A stretch of DNA of 64,000 bases from Bacillota bacterium (GTDB lineage Bacteria > Bacillota > Clostridia > Lachnospirales > Lachnospiraceae): NCBI GenBank assembly GCA_023420085.1, contig JAEZWQ010000036.1, positions 1-64,000 of the forward strand, in the 5' to 3' direction. The notes beneath the pieces were generated by a model. That model was given only the letters and a program-made list of their open reading frames with translations. It ran no database searches and was not told the origin of the DNA. The position numbers and the translations under genes are program-made. Numbering within the stretch: position 1 is the stretch's first letter; every line of letters begins with the position of its first letter. Shown here piece by piece: positions 26,264 through 35,379 of this stretch.

Positions 26264-27917
26264 ATTCTTCTTCTATTAATTGGGCAGCATGAATTAAGCT
26301 AGGTACTACTTGCTTTTTCCTTGATACTACTTTTCTTAATTTTGCAAATCTTTGATTGATATCAATATTAAAAGCAAGTTTTAATATTTCTTCTGACATA
26401 TGTCCAACATATAGCATATATGTTGTTTCTTCAAAAATATCAGTTAACATAAAGTAAATTATATCTAGTTTTTCTCTTGTCAAAGATTCCTCAAGATATG
26501 GTAAAAGCTTATCTCCTACTTCATCCAAAGTATTTATATCCATTATATTTATCTGCCCAACTCCTATACGTCTATTAGATACAGAAAACTTTTTGAAGTC
26601 TTGAAGGAAAATTTCTTCTGCTGTTTTATTCTTAAGATTTGATCCTGCAGAAAACATTTTTTGAGAATATTCTTCTGGGTCTATTCCAGCTATTTTAGCT
26701 AAATCAAGACATGCATTTTTATCAATTTCTGTACATGTTGGCGATCTAAATAGTAAGGTATCTGATATTATTGCAGAACATAAAACTCCCGCAATATTTT
26801 TAGGTATTTCAACATTATTTTCCTTATACATTTGATAAATTATTGTTGATGTACAACCCAATGGTTGATTTCTAAAATAAATTGGCAAATCTGTTTGTAA
26901 CGTTGCTATTTTATGGTGATCAATAATTTCAAGGACCTGGCTTTTTTCTATTCCATCAACTGCTTGTCCTTTTTCATTATGATCTACCATTATTACTTTT
27001 TTCTTATTTACTCCAATTAAATTACGTCTTGAGATAAGTCCAATATATTTCCCATCAGACATTATCGGAAATTCTCTAAATCTTTTAGTTGCCATTATAG
27101 AGTGTATATCATCAATAAATGACTCTTGGTTAAATGATATTATATTATCTACAGTCATAAAGTGACTTATAGGAATACTTTGATTAATTATTCTTGCAAT
27201 AGTAAAAGTATCATATGGAGATGTTATTATTGCGCAATTATTCTCTTTTGCAAGCTTTTGTATAGTTTTTGATACCGGAGAATTATAGCTTACAATAACA
27301 CAAGCACATCCCATCTCAATTGCACATAGTTGGGTTTCATATCTGTTGCCCACAATAACGATGTCATTTTTTTCAAAATAAGTTTCCATTATATCTGGGT
27401 TTGCAGCAGCTACCAACACTTTTCCTGTAGTAATAATTTCATCCTTATAGTCTACTAAAACATTAGCATCTAAGGTCTCTACCAAATTAATAAAAGGAGT
27501 TTTCGCACAAGCCAATATAGTATTATCAGCTTCTTCCATATATGACTTGGTTATATCTCCCATAGTTATAACACCAGCCAATGTCTTATCTTCATTTATT
27601 ATTGGTAATGTTACAACTTTTTGTTCACGCATATGTGTCCATGCAGTCTTTAATGAGATATCTCCTCTAACCCCTTCTACTCTTTCTATTGGCATATCCA
27701 ATACTTGTGGTCTAACATCTGTTATGAACATAGGAGCTGGTACTCCAAAATAATCAAGAACAAATTTTGTTTCTTCATTTACGTTACCTGCTCTTGCAGC
27801 TATATACTTATCTCCATACAAGTAATTTTTTAAATAAGTATATCCAATTGCAGCTCCTATAGAATCTGTATCCGGATTTTTGTGACCTGTTATAAAAATT
27901 TTATTTTCTCTTAACAT
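26250..27917 (-). CDS. ppaC: CBS-domain manganese-dependent inorganic pyrophosphatase (family II)
   Basis: 555 residues, much longer than the 310-residue simple enzyme because of a regulatory insert. The N-terminal DHH part has GHKNPDTDSIGAAIGY; two CBS motifs flank a DRTGG-like domain (about 70-300, with VVTLPIINEDKTLAGVI and FREFPIMSDGKYIGLI); then VDHNEK, EIIDHHKI and the C-terminal DHHA2 domain. It hydrolyses pyrophosphate; CBS-type enzymes are inhibited by AMP/ADP and activated by ATP and diadenosine polyphosphates. It sits with relQ and rpiA. Confidence 0.9.
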   Translation of the reverse strand: MLRENKIFITGHKNPDTDSIGAAIGYTYLKNYLYGDKYIAARAGNVNEETKFVLDYFGVPAPMFITDVRPQVLDMPIERVEGVRGDISLKTAWTHMREQKVVTLPIINEDKTLAGVITMGDITKSYMEEADNTILACAKTPFINLVETLDANVLVDYKDEIITTGKVLVAAANPDIMETYFEKNDIVIVGNRYETQLCAIEMGCACVIVSYNSPVSKTIQKLAKENNCAIITSPYDTFTIARIINQSIPISHFMTVDNIISFNQESFIDDIHSIMATKRFREFPIMSDGKYIGLISRRNLIGVNKKKVIMVDHNEKGQAVDGIEKSQVLEIIDHHKIATLQTDLPIYFRNQPLGCTSTIIYQMYKENNVEIPKNIAGVLCSAIISDTLLFRSPTCTEIDKNACLDLAKIAGIDPEEYSQKMFSAGSNLKNKTAEEIFLQDFKKFSVSNRRIGVGQINIMDINTLDEVGDKLLPYLEESLTREKLDIIYFMLTDIFEETTYMLYVGHMSEEILKLAFNIDINQRFAKLRKVVSRKKQVVPSLIHAAQLIEEEYEKK

Positions 27918-27944
27918 AACACCTCATCAATTATAATTAAAATC

Positions 27945-28589
27945 TTATTCAGATGTTGTTTCATTTGCCTCTAAAACAGTCTTATTTAGATTAAACATTC
28001 TATTGTCTAATCTAGAAATTAAGTCTGCACAATCCTTTAACTCGTCAACAATATTTTCAGGAGCCTTTCCATCAAATTTATAATGAATTTTATGCTCAAG
28101 ACTAGCCCAAAAATCCATAGCTATAGTCCTTAGTTGAATTTCAACAAATGTATTCACTATCCCTTTAGTCATATAGATTGGGACCTTCAATATAAGATGC
28201 AGACTCTTATACCCATTTGGTTTTGGTTGTGCAATGTAGTCCTTAACTTGTACTATACTAATATCTTTTTGCTGCATTATCATTTTAGAAATTTTATAGA
28301 TATCACTTGTAAAGCTACATATTATCCTTATACCTGCGACATCAAAAATATTATTTACCATAGCTTCTGTACTAATTGGCAAATTATTTTTTTGTAATTT
28401 CCTCATAATACTAGTTGGTGTCTTTATTCTGTACTTTATATGTTCAATAGGATCATAATTATGTATATGATTAAATTCTGCATTAAGTATTTCAATTTTT
28501 GTATTGATCTGTTTCAGTGCAGAATTATACAAAAACATTGCATTATCCCAATCTTGCCCTTCATCTACTCTATTTAAGATATTCTTCAT
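27945..28589 (-). CDS. relQ: Small alarmone synthetase (RelQ-type (p)ppGpp synthetase)
   Basis: 214 residues, single RelA/SpoT synthetase domain without hydrolase or ACT domains. Blocks YRIKTPTSIMRKL, VAGIRIICSFTSDIYKI, YIAQPKPNGYKSLHL and VEIQLRTIAMDFWASLEHKI are the synthetase motifs. It makes ppGpp/pppGpp from ATP and GDP/GTP under stress. It starts 1 bp after rpiA. The relQ name is by family type. Confidence 0.88.
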   Translation of the reverse strand: MKNILNRVDEGQDWDNAMFLYNSALKQINTKIEILNAEFNHIHNYDPIEHIKYRIKTPTSIMRKLQKNNLPISTEAMVNNIFDVAGIRIICSFTSDIYKISKMIMQQKDISIVQVKDYIAQPKPNGYKSLHLILKVPIYMTKGIVNTFVEIQLRTIAMDFWASLEHKIHYKFDGKAPENIVDELKDCADLISRLDNRMFNLNKTVLEANETTSE

Positions 28590-29243
28590 TTATTCTCCTA
28601 CACAAACAATATCACATATATCCAAGAATAATCCAACTTCTACTACTCCAACTATTTTTTTTAGCTCTTCATAGGCTTTATACGGATCATATCCCATAGG
28701 CATTTCTAAGTCATAGATATAATTATTATTATCAGTTATATAAGGTTTTTCATCGTTTTTTCTTAATTTTCCATTATATCCTAATGAATTAATGCTATTA
28801 ATAGTATGATTATGTCCAAAAGCAACAATCTCTACAGGTAATTTAAATCCACCTAACTTGTCTACCATCTTTGATTTATCGACTACCCATATACATTTAT
28901 CTGCCATATTTGCAACTATTTTTTCTCTAAATAGTGCGCCTCCGCCACCTTTAACACCATTTTTATTTACATCAACCTCATCAGCTCCATCAACTACAAG
29001 ATCTAATCTTTCAATCTCATTTACATCTACTACCTTTATTCCTAGCCCTAATGCTTGCTCCGTAGTTCTATTAGATGTTGATACACAAGTCAAATTGTAT
29101 CCCTTCTTCACTAATTTGCCTACTTCTTCAACAAAATAATACGCTGTTGAACCGGTTCCTAGTCCAAGTTTCATTCCATCTTCAACATAAACAATAGCTT
29201 TTTTAGCTGCCTCATGTTTTAAATTCATCATATCCTCCATCAT
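28590..29243 (-). CDS. rpiA: Ribose-5-phosphate isomerase A
   Basis: 217 residues. LGLGTGSTAYYFVEEV binds the sugar phosphate, DGADEVDVN and KGGGGALFREKIVA carry the active-site Asp, Lys and Glu. It interconverts ribose and ribulose 5-phosphates in the pentose phosphate pathway. It overlaps the tex gene by 4 bp. Confidence 0.94.
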   Translation of the reverse strand: MMEDMMNLKHEAAKKAIVYVEDGMKLGLGTGSTAYYFVEEVGKLVKKGYNLTCVSTSNRTTEQALGLGIKVVDVNEIERLDLVVDGADEVDVNKNGVKGGGGALFREKIVANMADKCIWVVDKSKMVDKLGGFKLPVEIVAFGHNHTINSINSLGYNGKLRKNDEKPYITDNNNYIYDLEMPMGYDPYKAYEELKKIVGVVEVGLFLDICDIVCVGE

Positions 29244-31357
29244 ATCTTCATGGTGAGTGCAATTCTTTTTTTATTTTTATCTACAGATAACACTTTAACT
29301 TCTACAATATCTCCAACACTTACTACATCCAATGGATGTTTTATATATAAATTAGATAATTCGGATATGTGGACCAATCCATCTTCATGAACCCCGATAT
29401 CAACAAACGCTCCAAAATCAATCACATTCCTTATACTTCCTTTTAGAATCATCCCCTCTTTTAAATCATCTAGTTCTAAAATATCACTCCTAAGTATAGG
29501 CTTTGGCATATCTTGTCTTGGGTCCCTGCTTGGTTTATTAAGCTCTGATAAAATATCTTTTAATGTTATTTCCCCAATATTAAGCTTCATTGATATATCA
29601 TCAATTCTGATATCTTTATCTATGCTTATGCCACCTTTTCCGATATCACTTTTATTATATCCTAATTCAAATAATAATTTATATGCATTTTCATAATTTT
29701 CAGGATGTACTGCAGTATTATCTAACACTTCATCCCCATCAGCTATTCTTAAAAATCCAGCACACTGCTCAAACATTTTTGGTCCAAGCTTTGATACTTT
29801 TAATAGCATTTTTCTATTTATAAATTTTCCATTTTCATTTCTATAATCAATAATATTTTTTGCTACAGCTTTGGATATACCTGAAATTTTTTCAAGTAAT
29901 GCTGCTGATGCCGTATTTAAGTCTACTCCAACCTTATTAACACAGTCTTCAACTACGCTATCCAATGCTTCACTTAAATTTTTTTGATTCATATCATGTT
30001 GATATTGACCAACTCCAATTGATTTAGGATCTATTTTTACAAGTTCTGCAAGAGGATCCTGTATTCTTCTAGCTATAGACACAGCGCTCCTTTGTCCTTC
30101 GCTATAATCAGGAAACTCTTCGGATGCTAACTTACTTGCAGAATAAACAGATGCACCAGCTTCGCTAACTATAACATAGTTTAAATCAAGCTTATTTTCC
30201 TTTATAAAATCTACTATTACTTTCTCTGATTCTCTGCTTGCTGTTCCATTTCCTAGTGAGATTAAATCTATTTTATATTTATCAACTGCTTGCTTAAGAT
30301 ATTGTTTAGCTTCTTCAATCTTATTTTGTGGTTGTGTCGGATATATTATCTTTGTTTCTATTACCTGTCCAGTCTTATCAACAATAGCAAGTTTGCATCC
30401 TGTTCTGAATGCAGGATCCCAGCCAAGTACTATTTTATTAGATATTGGTGGTTGCATTAAAAGCTGATTTAGGTTTTTCTTAAATACATCTATCGCTCCC
30501 TTTTCTGCTGATTCAGTTAATTGATTTCTTACTTCCCTTTCAACTGACGGAAAAATCAGTCTTTTATAACTATCATCTATTGCTTTTTTTATATACTCGC
30601 TAACTATCTTGTCAATCGCATAATAATTCAAAATTCTCTCTTTTACTGCATCATCATCTATTTGTATATTTACTGTTAAATACTTCTCTTTTTCACCTCT
30701 ATTAATAGCCAATATCCTATGACCAGTAATATTTTTTAGATTTTCACTAAAGTTATAATACATTTCATATACAGAATCTAGATTCTCATCTTTTGCCTTT
30801 GAAGCTATCACCCCTCCTATAAGACATTCTCTTCTGACAATTTTCCTTACTTCTGCATCATCTGAGATATCTTCGGCTATAATATCTAATGCTCCTGATA
30901 TAGCTTCATCAATAGTCTTTACACTATCATTTATAAAATTCTTTGCCTCATCTTCAATATTAGCATCATTAAAAAGTATGATCTTGCTTAAAGGTTCTAG
31001 TCCCAACTCTTTAGCAATAGTAGCTCTAGTCCTTTTCTTTGGTTTGAATGGTCTATATAAGTCTTCAATTTCAACCAAAGAAAGAGCACCTTCAATTTTA
31101 CTTTTCAACTCATCATCTAATCTCCCCTGGTCTGCAATAGATTCTAATATTGTACTCTTTCTATCTTCAAGGTTTCTTAAATATCTAAGCCTGTTATCAA
31201 GTTCTCTTAATATTTCATCATTTAATGAACCAGTAACCTCTTTCCTATATCTTGCAATAAATGGTATTGTATTTCCTTCATCAATCAACTGAACAGCTGA
31301 CTTTACTTGAGTTTCTTTTATATTTAATTCATTTGCAATTTGCTCAAAAATATTCAT
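29240..31357 (-). CDS. tex: Tex-family transcription accessory/RNA-binding protein
   Basis: 705 residues. N-terminal Tex domain (TIPFIARYRKEVTGSL), YqgF/RNase H-like domain in the middle (GWDPAFRTGCKLAIVDKTG), two helix-hairpin-helix stretches (GPKMFEQCAGFLRI region) and a C-terminal S1 domain (GSIRNVIDFGAFVDIGVHED). It binds nucleic acid and affects transcription and ribosome-linked processes. The start has GGAGAATAA upstream. It follows hpf by 91 bp. Confidence 0.93.
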   Translation of the reverse strand: MNIFEQIANELNIKETQVKSAVQLIDEGNTIPFIARYRKEVTGSLNDEILRELDNRLRYLRNLEDRKSTILESIADQGRLDDELKSKIEGALSLVEIEDLYRPFKPKKRTRATIAKELGLEPLSKIILFNDANIEDEAKNFINDSVKTIDEAISGALDIIAEDISDDAEVRKIVRRECLIGGVIASKAKDENLDSVYEMYYNFSENLKNITGHRILAINRGEKEKYLTVNIQIDDDAVKERILNYYAIDKIVSEYIKKAIDDSYKRLIFPSVEREVRNQLTESAEKGAIDVFKKNLNQLLMQPPISNKIVLGWDPAFRTGCKLAIVDKTGQVIETKIIYPTQPQNKIEEAKQYLKQAVDKYKIDLISLGNGTASRESEKVIVDFIKENKLDLNYVIVSEAGASVYSASKLASEEFPDYSEGQRSAVSIARRIQDPLAELVKIDPKSIGVGQYQHDMNQKNLSEALDSVVEDCVNKVGVDLNTASAALLEKISGISKAVAKNIIDYRNENGKFINRKMLLKVSKLGPKMFEQCAGFLRIADGDEVLDNTAVHPENYENAYKLLFELGYNKSDIGKGGISIDKDIRIDDISMKLNIGEITLKDILSELNKPSRDPRQDMPKPILRSDILELDDLKEGMILKGSIRNVIDFGAFVDIGVHEDGLVHISELSNLYIKHPLDVVSVGDIVEVKVLSVDKNKKRIALTMKI

Positions 31358-31383
31358 TTATTCTCCATGTCCTATCAATCAAA

Positions 31384-31422
31384 AGAGAGTATGAATCTTG
31401 TCATACAAAATTCATGCTCTCT
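31384..31422 (-). terminator. Hairpin between hpf and tex
   Basis: A 12-bp stem with one G-U pair (31384-31395 with 31411-31422), followed on the minus strand by a short T run (TTTTG). It probably ends most hpf transcripts. Confidence 0.55.
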
Positions 31423-31448
31423 AAACAAACTAATAAATATTGATATCC

Positions 31449-31985
31449 TTAAAATTCTGGTTCAATTATACCGTAAGTACCATCCTTACGTTTATACACA
31501 ACATTTACTTGATTTGTATCTCCATTTATAAATACAAAGAAGTTATGTCTTAATAAATCCATCTGTACACAAGCTTCTTCAGCCTTCATAGGTTTAAATC
31601 CAAATTTCTTAGTCCTTACAATTTGGATCTCTTCATCATCAGCATTATCACTTTCTTCAATGAATACCGGATTATATTCTTCTAACCCTTCTGATCTGCT
31701 CTTTTTAATAAGCTTTGTTTTATGTTTTCTTATCTGTCTTTCAATTATATCTACAACTAGATCAATTGATACATACATATCATCGCTTTCTTCTTCAGCT
31801 CTTATGATATGCCCCTTCATAGGTATTGTAACTTCTATTTTTTGTCTATCCTTCTTTACTCCAAGTGTCACTTGGACTTCAACCTCATCTTTAAAATATT
31901 TATCTAGCCTTCCAAGTTTATCTTCAACCATCTGCTTTAAAGCATCTGTCACTTGAATATTCTTACCACTTATTGTAAAACGCAT
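31449..31985 (-). CDS. hpf: Ribosome hibernation-promoting factor, long form
   Basis: 178 residues. The N-terminal S30AE domain (RFTISGKNIQVTDALKQMVE) and the C-terminal dimerisation domain (VRTKKFGFKPMKAEEACVQM, then FVFINGDTNQVNVVYKRKDG) mark the long form that dimerises 70S ribosomes into 100S particles in stationary phase. Start with AAAGGAGTTG. A DnaA-box cluster lies upstream at 32145-32241. Confidence 0.94.
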   Translation of the reverse strand: MRFTISGKNIQVTDALKQMVEDKLGRLDKYFKDEVEVQVTLGVKKDRQKIEVTIPMKGHIIRAEEESDDMYVSIDLVVDIIERQIRKHKTKLIKKSRSEGLEEYNPVFIEESDNADDEEIQIVRTKKFGFKPMKAEEACVQMDLLRHNFFVFINGDTNQVNVVYKRKDGTYGIIEPEF

Positions 31986-32286
31986 AATATCAACTCCTTT
32001 ACTGTTGTAGTTCTTAATATTATTATAACACTTATGCAGTTAATGTATATAGTAATTGTAAACATAATTATTTTTGTTTTTTTATATAATATTTATATAT
32101 TGTGAATTTTATTTGTTTCGATTATCCTATACGTTATTAACAAATTATCCACAATCAAATTGTTCAAATGTGAATACTTTTAAATTGATAGCTTGTAAAA
32201 AGGCTAATTTATCAACATTATGTTGATAATTATGTGGATAACTTACTATTTGTCGATTTGTCTATTAAAATAATCATATTTCATTA
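31986..32286. other. 300-bp intergenic region upstream of hpf
   Basis: Holds a TATAAT at about 32021-32026 (minus) with a weak -35 as the likely hpf promoter, a very AT-rich stretch (32060-32100) and four DnaA-box-like nonamers at 32145-32241. No open frame of note. Confidence 0.55.
32145..32241. promoter_or_regulatory. Cluster of DnaA boxes
   Basis: Two perfect consensus nonamers: TTATCCACA at 32145-32153 (plus) and its inverse TGTGGATAA at 32233-32241 (minus). Two one-mismatch copies, TTATCAACA at 32209-32217 and its inverse at 32221-32229, form a 9-bp inverted repeat between them. DnaA binding is inferred from the consensus. Confidence 0.6.
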
Positions 32287-32766
32287 TTATATGTCTAGAT
32301 TTAAATTTTCATTTATCTTCTCATATCTTTTGTACTCTACTCCTGCAGCATCAAACATCTTTTTAGATGCTAATACATCTGTCCTATCAAAATGGGGATC
32401 TTCCAAATATATTACTTTACTTATCCCCGACTGTATTATCGCCTTTGAGCATTCGTTACATGGGAAGTGAGTTACGTATATCGTATTTCCTTCTAAATTC
32501 ACTCCCCTACAATTCAAAATCGCATTTAGTTCAGCATGTGTCACATACAAGTACTTACTATCTTCAACATCATTTCCTTTTGTCCATGGGAATATATCAT
32601 CTGAACAGCCTGTAGGAAAACCATTATAACCAACAGATACTATTCTCTTTTTATCATTCACAATACAAGCTCCAACTTGTGTAGATGGATCTTTTGATCT
32701 CATAGCTGATAATAATGCTATAGACATAAAATATGCATCCCATGTTATATATTTTTCTCGTTTCAT
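32287..32766 (-). CDS. comEB: dCMP deaminase (ComEB type)
   Basis: 159 residues. Zinc ligands THAELNAI and PCNECSKAI are intact, as is GACIVNDKKRIVSVGYNGFP. It converts dCMP to dUMP for thymidylate synthesis. It begins on the last base of the sua5 stop codon, so the two are cotranscribed. Upstream of hpf and its DnaA boxes. Confidence 0.93.
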   Translation of the reverse strand: MKREKYITWDAYFMSIALLSAMRSKDPSTQVGACIVNDKKRIVSVGYNGFPTGCSDDIFPWTKGNDVEDSKYLYVTHAELNAILNCRGVNLEGNTIYVTHFPCNECSKAIIQSGISKVIYLEDPHFDRTDVLASKKMFDAAGVEYKRYEKINENLNLDI

Positions 32767-33815
32767 TATTCCATCCTATCTATTTTGCCTAATTTTATTA
32801 GCCTTGAAGCTGCAGCCTTTTCTAACCTATTCATTAGAGAATATCCTCTTCCTTTCTTAGGAAATACAACTGAATATATAACTTTTATATCCTCATCATC
32901 ACATTCTCTTAATATTTTATATAAGTTTTTAGATGCCTGCTCAATTTCCCCATTGCCATAACTAAAAATTGATACTCCTAAGAAAATATCTGAAAGTTTA
33001 TCCTTATACTCATCAGTAGTAATAATGGCAATATTTTCTCTTATACCTGTCTGTAAATCCATATTTATGTATTTTACAATTTCCTTAAAAGCACCATCAA
33101 GAAGAATTAGATTTCCCTTTGGAGAATAATGTTTATACTTCATTCCCGGCGCCTTAGGCTTATCTTTACTTGAATCATCATAATCTACTTTATACCCAAG
33201 CGTTTCCTCTAACATTTTCGCTGTTATATGTCCAGGTCTTAATATTTTGGGATATTTTTCAGTCATATCAATTATTGTAGATTCAATACCTATATCAACA
33301 TTTCCTCCATCAATTACCATATCAATTTTTCCATCAAGATCATTTAATACATGTTCGGCACTAGTTGGACTAGGTTTCCCAGAAATATTTGCACTAGGAG
33401 CTGCAATTGGTATTTTTGTATCTTTTAATAACTTTAATGCTACATTATTAGAAGGCATTCTAACAGCTACTGTATCTAACCCTCCTGAAACACGTTTTGG
33501 AACAATTTCTGATTTATTAAAAATTATAGTGAGCGGACCTGGCCAAAATTTATCAATTAACTTTCTTGCATCATCAGAAATGTCCTTTACTAGTTGTTCT
33601 AACTGATCAATGTCGCCTATATGTACTATAAGCGGATTATCACTTGGTCTTCCTTTAGCTATATATATTTTTTCACAGGCTTTTTCATTAGTTGCATCAG
33701 CCCCTAATCCATAAACTGTTTCTGTAGGAAATGCCACCAAGCCTCCCTTTAATAGTATGTCTTTGGCTTGACTGCTAAATTCTTCATTACTTTTTTTTAC
33801 TATTGTCATGCTCAC
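32766..33815 (-). CDS. L-threonylcarbamoyladenylate synthase (Sua5, long form)
   Basis: 349 residues. N-terminal YrdC domain (LVAFPTETVYGLGADATNEK, KGRPSDNPLIVHI, APSANISGKPSPTSAEHV) plus a C-terminal Sua5 domain joined by PGMKYKHYSPKGNL. It makes the threonylcarbamoyl-AMP used for t6A37 modification of tRNAs reading ANN codons. Confidence 0.93.
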   Translation of the reverse strand: MSMTIVKKSNEEFSSQAKDILLKGGLVAFPTETVYGLGADATNEKACEKIYIAKGRPSDNPLIVHIGDIDQLEQLVKDISDDARKLIDKFWPGPLTIIFNKSEIVPKRVSGGLDTVAVRMPSNNVALKLLKDTKIPIAAPSANISGKPSPTSAEHVLNDLDGKIDMVIDGGNVDIGIESTIIDMTEKYPKILRPGHITAKMLEETLGYKVDYDDSSKDKPKAPGMKYKHYSPKGNLILLDGAFKEIVKYINMDLQTGIRENIAIITTDEYKDKLSDIFLGVSIFSYGNGEIEQASKNLYKILRECDDEDIKVIYSVVFPKKGRGYSLMNRLEKAAASRLIKLGKIDRME

Positions 33816-33881
33816 CTCTCAATATATACTATTTAATTATAATATAATTAATTTGTCCTTTATTTTCAATATGTTTAGTGA

Positions 33882-33893
33882 TATAGTGTTTGT
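33882..33893 (+). promoter_or_regulatory. Extended -10 promoter giving a leaderless methyltransferase mRNA
   Basis: TGA-TATAGT with -10 hexamer at 33882-33887 and a weak -35 (TTTATT) 17 bp upstream. The base seven positions beyond the hexamer is the A of the ATG at 33894, and there is no ribosome site. Confidence 0.5.
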
Positions 33894-34757
33894 ATGTGGA
33901 TAGCAAAAAATTGGAAAGATTATAAAATATTAGATACATCTAATGGCGAAAAATTGGAAAAATGGGGAGATTATATTTTAGTTAGGCCAGATCCCCAGAT
34001 AATATGGAACTGTGGACATAGACATCCTGATTGGAAAAATAAAAATGCACATTACCATAGGAGTAAGTCTGGTGGTGGTAGTTGGGAAATTTTATCTCTT
34101 CCAAAACAATGGTCAGTAAGATATAATGATTTAACATTTTTATTAAAACCTTTTAGTTTTAAACATACTGGACTCTTCCCAGAACAGGCAGCTAATTGGG
34201 ATTGGTTTAGCGAGAAAATAGTAAACTCTGGTCGTAAAATCAAAGTTCTAAATCTTTTTGCCTATACAGGAGGAGCTACTTTAAGCGCATTGAAAGCTGG
34301 AGCTGAAGTTGTTCATGTCGATGCATCAAAAGGTATGGTTGGTTGGGCCAAAGAAAATGCAGAAGCCTCAAGTTTATCACATTTACCTGTAAGATGGCTC
34401 GTAGATGATTGTATGAAGTTTGTCAAACGTGAAATACGCCGTGGAAACAAGTATGATGCAATAATAATGGATCCACCATCTTATGGACGAGGTCCCGGAG
34501 GAGAAGTTTGGAAAATAGAAGAAACTATGTATCTATTTTTTAAAGAATGCGTACAGCTTTTAAGCGATAATCCTCTTTTTATTCTCATCAATAGTTATAC
34601 TAGCGGATTGCCAGGGGGAGTGATGCAATATATTATGGAACTGGAGTTAGGAAAAAAATTCCCTAAAGCTAAGATAACTTCATCGGAAATTGGTTTACCT
34701 ATATATAATTCATCTCTAGTTTTACCTTGTGGTATAAGTACTAGATGGGAAATATAA
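33894..34757 (+). CDS. Class I SAM-dependent methyltransferase (RlmK/RlmI-like, COG1092 type)
   Basis: 287 residues. SAM motif I is VLNLFAYTGGATLSALKAGA and the catalytic loop is MDPPSYGRGPGGEVWKIEE, as in rRNA large-subunit methyltransferases. The N-terminal 90 residues (WDYILVRPDPQIIW-like region) replace the usual PUA domain. The target base cannot be told from sequence. It reads opposite to its neighbours and seems to be leaderless. Confidence 0.82.
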   Translation: MWIAKNWKDYKILDTSNGEKLEKWGDYILVRPDPQIIWNCGHRHPDWKNKNAHYHRSKSGGGSWEILSLPKQWSVRYNDLTFLLKPFSFKHTGLFPEQAANWDWFSEKIVNSGRKIKVLNLFAYTGGATLSALKAGAEVVHVDASKGMVGWAKENAEASSLSHLPVRWLVDDCMKFVKREIRRGNKYDAIIMDPPSYGRGPGGEVWKIEETMYLFFKECVQLLSDNPLFILINSYTSGLPGGVMQYIMELELGKKFPKAKITSSEIGLPIYNSSLVLPCGISTRWEI

Positions 34758-34800
34758 AATAATTATTTTTACAGCTTTATACTTACTTATAGTATAAATC

Positions 34801-34845
34801 CCCCATTTGTTACATATGTAGGATAATTATCTGTAACAAATGGGG
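34801..34845. terminator. Bidirectional terminator between convergent genes
   Basis: Perfect 14-bp stem CCCCATTTGTTACA (34801-34814) with its complement at 34832-34845, then AATTTTATT on the plus strand. Confidence 0.75.
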
Positions 34846-34903
34846 AATTTTATTATAGTTTTATATTCTTAAGTGTCTATTACTTAATTAATATCCTACT
34901 GTA

Positions 34904-35191
34904 TCATAGCAAAAACTTTGCAATTAATAAATATCCGCCTCCAAGTATTATTACCAACCCTAATAAAATAGCTATTAAACCTATTATCATTCCAAACTTA
35001 TTCTCATGAACTTTTCTTGGTTCTGGTCTAGTAAATTCTTCATTTTCCTCAGATACATTTGCTTTTACACTATTTCTATAAAGATTTCCTACTTGATTAT
35101 TTGTAGGAGTATATGTAATAGAATCATTCGGTTCATCCATTATTTTATCTTGAATATCATTACTTAAATTATCATTAAAATTATCCTTCAT
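34904..35191 (-). CDS. Small single-span membrane protein
   Basis: 95 residues from the ATG at 35191 (GAAGGG upstream), preferred over the in-frame ATG at 35215, which lies inside the 5' leader. A polar, Asn/Asp-rich N-terminal part is followed by one C-terminal helix (GMIIGLIAILLGLVIILGGGYLLIAKFLL in short: a 28-residue hydrophobic tail). Function unknown. Its promoter region was duplicated by the adjacent insertion. Confidence 0.6.
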   Translation of the reverse strand: MKDNFNDNLSNDIQDKIMDEPNDSITYTPTNNQVGNLYRNSVKANVSEENEEFTRPEPRKVHENKFGMIIGLIAILLGLVIILGGGYLLIAKFLL

Positions 35192-35246
35192 ATTTTTCCC
35201 TTCAATTATAAACATATATTCAAACTAAAACGATTATTATATAACA

Positions 35247-35275
35247 ATTTTATCATAGCTTATATTCATTAGCAA
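35247..35275 (-). promoter_or_regulatory. Promoter of the small membrane-protein gene (left copy)
   Basis: Minus-strand TTGCTA (35270-35275), 17-bp spacer, TAAAAT (35247-35252). The same promoter exists in the right repeat copy at 40848-40876, where it faces the transposase gene. Confidence 0.6.
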
Positions 35276-35278
35276 ATA

Positions 35279-35307
35279 TTGTAATTAAGAGTATAAGTTG
35301 ATATAAT
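35279..35307 (+). promoter_or_regulatory. Duplicated tpx promoter now facing the peptide operon
   Basis: TTGTAA (35279-35284), 17-bp spacer, TATAAT (35302-35307). In the right copy the identical promoter serves tpx. Here the predicted start of transcription (about 35314) is inside the element end, 65 bp before the small peptide gene. Confidence 0.7.
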
Positions 35308-35308
35308 A

Positions 35309-35336
35309 CCTGTCTTTAGAAGTTTTTATATCAAAT
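35309..35336 (+). repeat. Extra copy of the IS left end
   Basis: Begins CCTGTCTTTAGAAGTT and is identical to 38907-38934 for 28 bases, after which the sequences diverge. It is a lone end without a transposase behind it. Confidence 0.88.
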
Positions 35337-35379
35337 TCAGAAAAAAATTTTATACCTTGATTCAAAAGGATTAAAGTGT

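Larger units (their letters stand above)
35199..35309. repeat. 111-bp flanking direct repeat, left copy (target-site duplication)
   Basis: Matches 40800-40910 at 110 of 111 bases (A/G difference in ACTAARACG), in direct orientation, exactly abutting the two outer ends of the 5.49-kb element. IS1634-type elements are known for unusually long and variable target duplications. The last base is ambiguous because the element itself may begin with CC. Confidence 0.9.

Noticed and set aside
32060..32286. Chromosomal replication origin at the DnaA-box cluster
   Set aside because: No dnaA, dnaN, rpmH or rnpA is near and the leftward gene bias does not switch at this point. I report it as a DnaA-box cluster only.
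34052..34243. Leftward 63-codon frame inside the methyltransferase gene
   Set aside because: It is a shadow of a well-supported gene and lacks a ribosome site.
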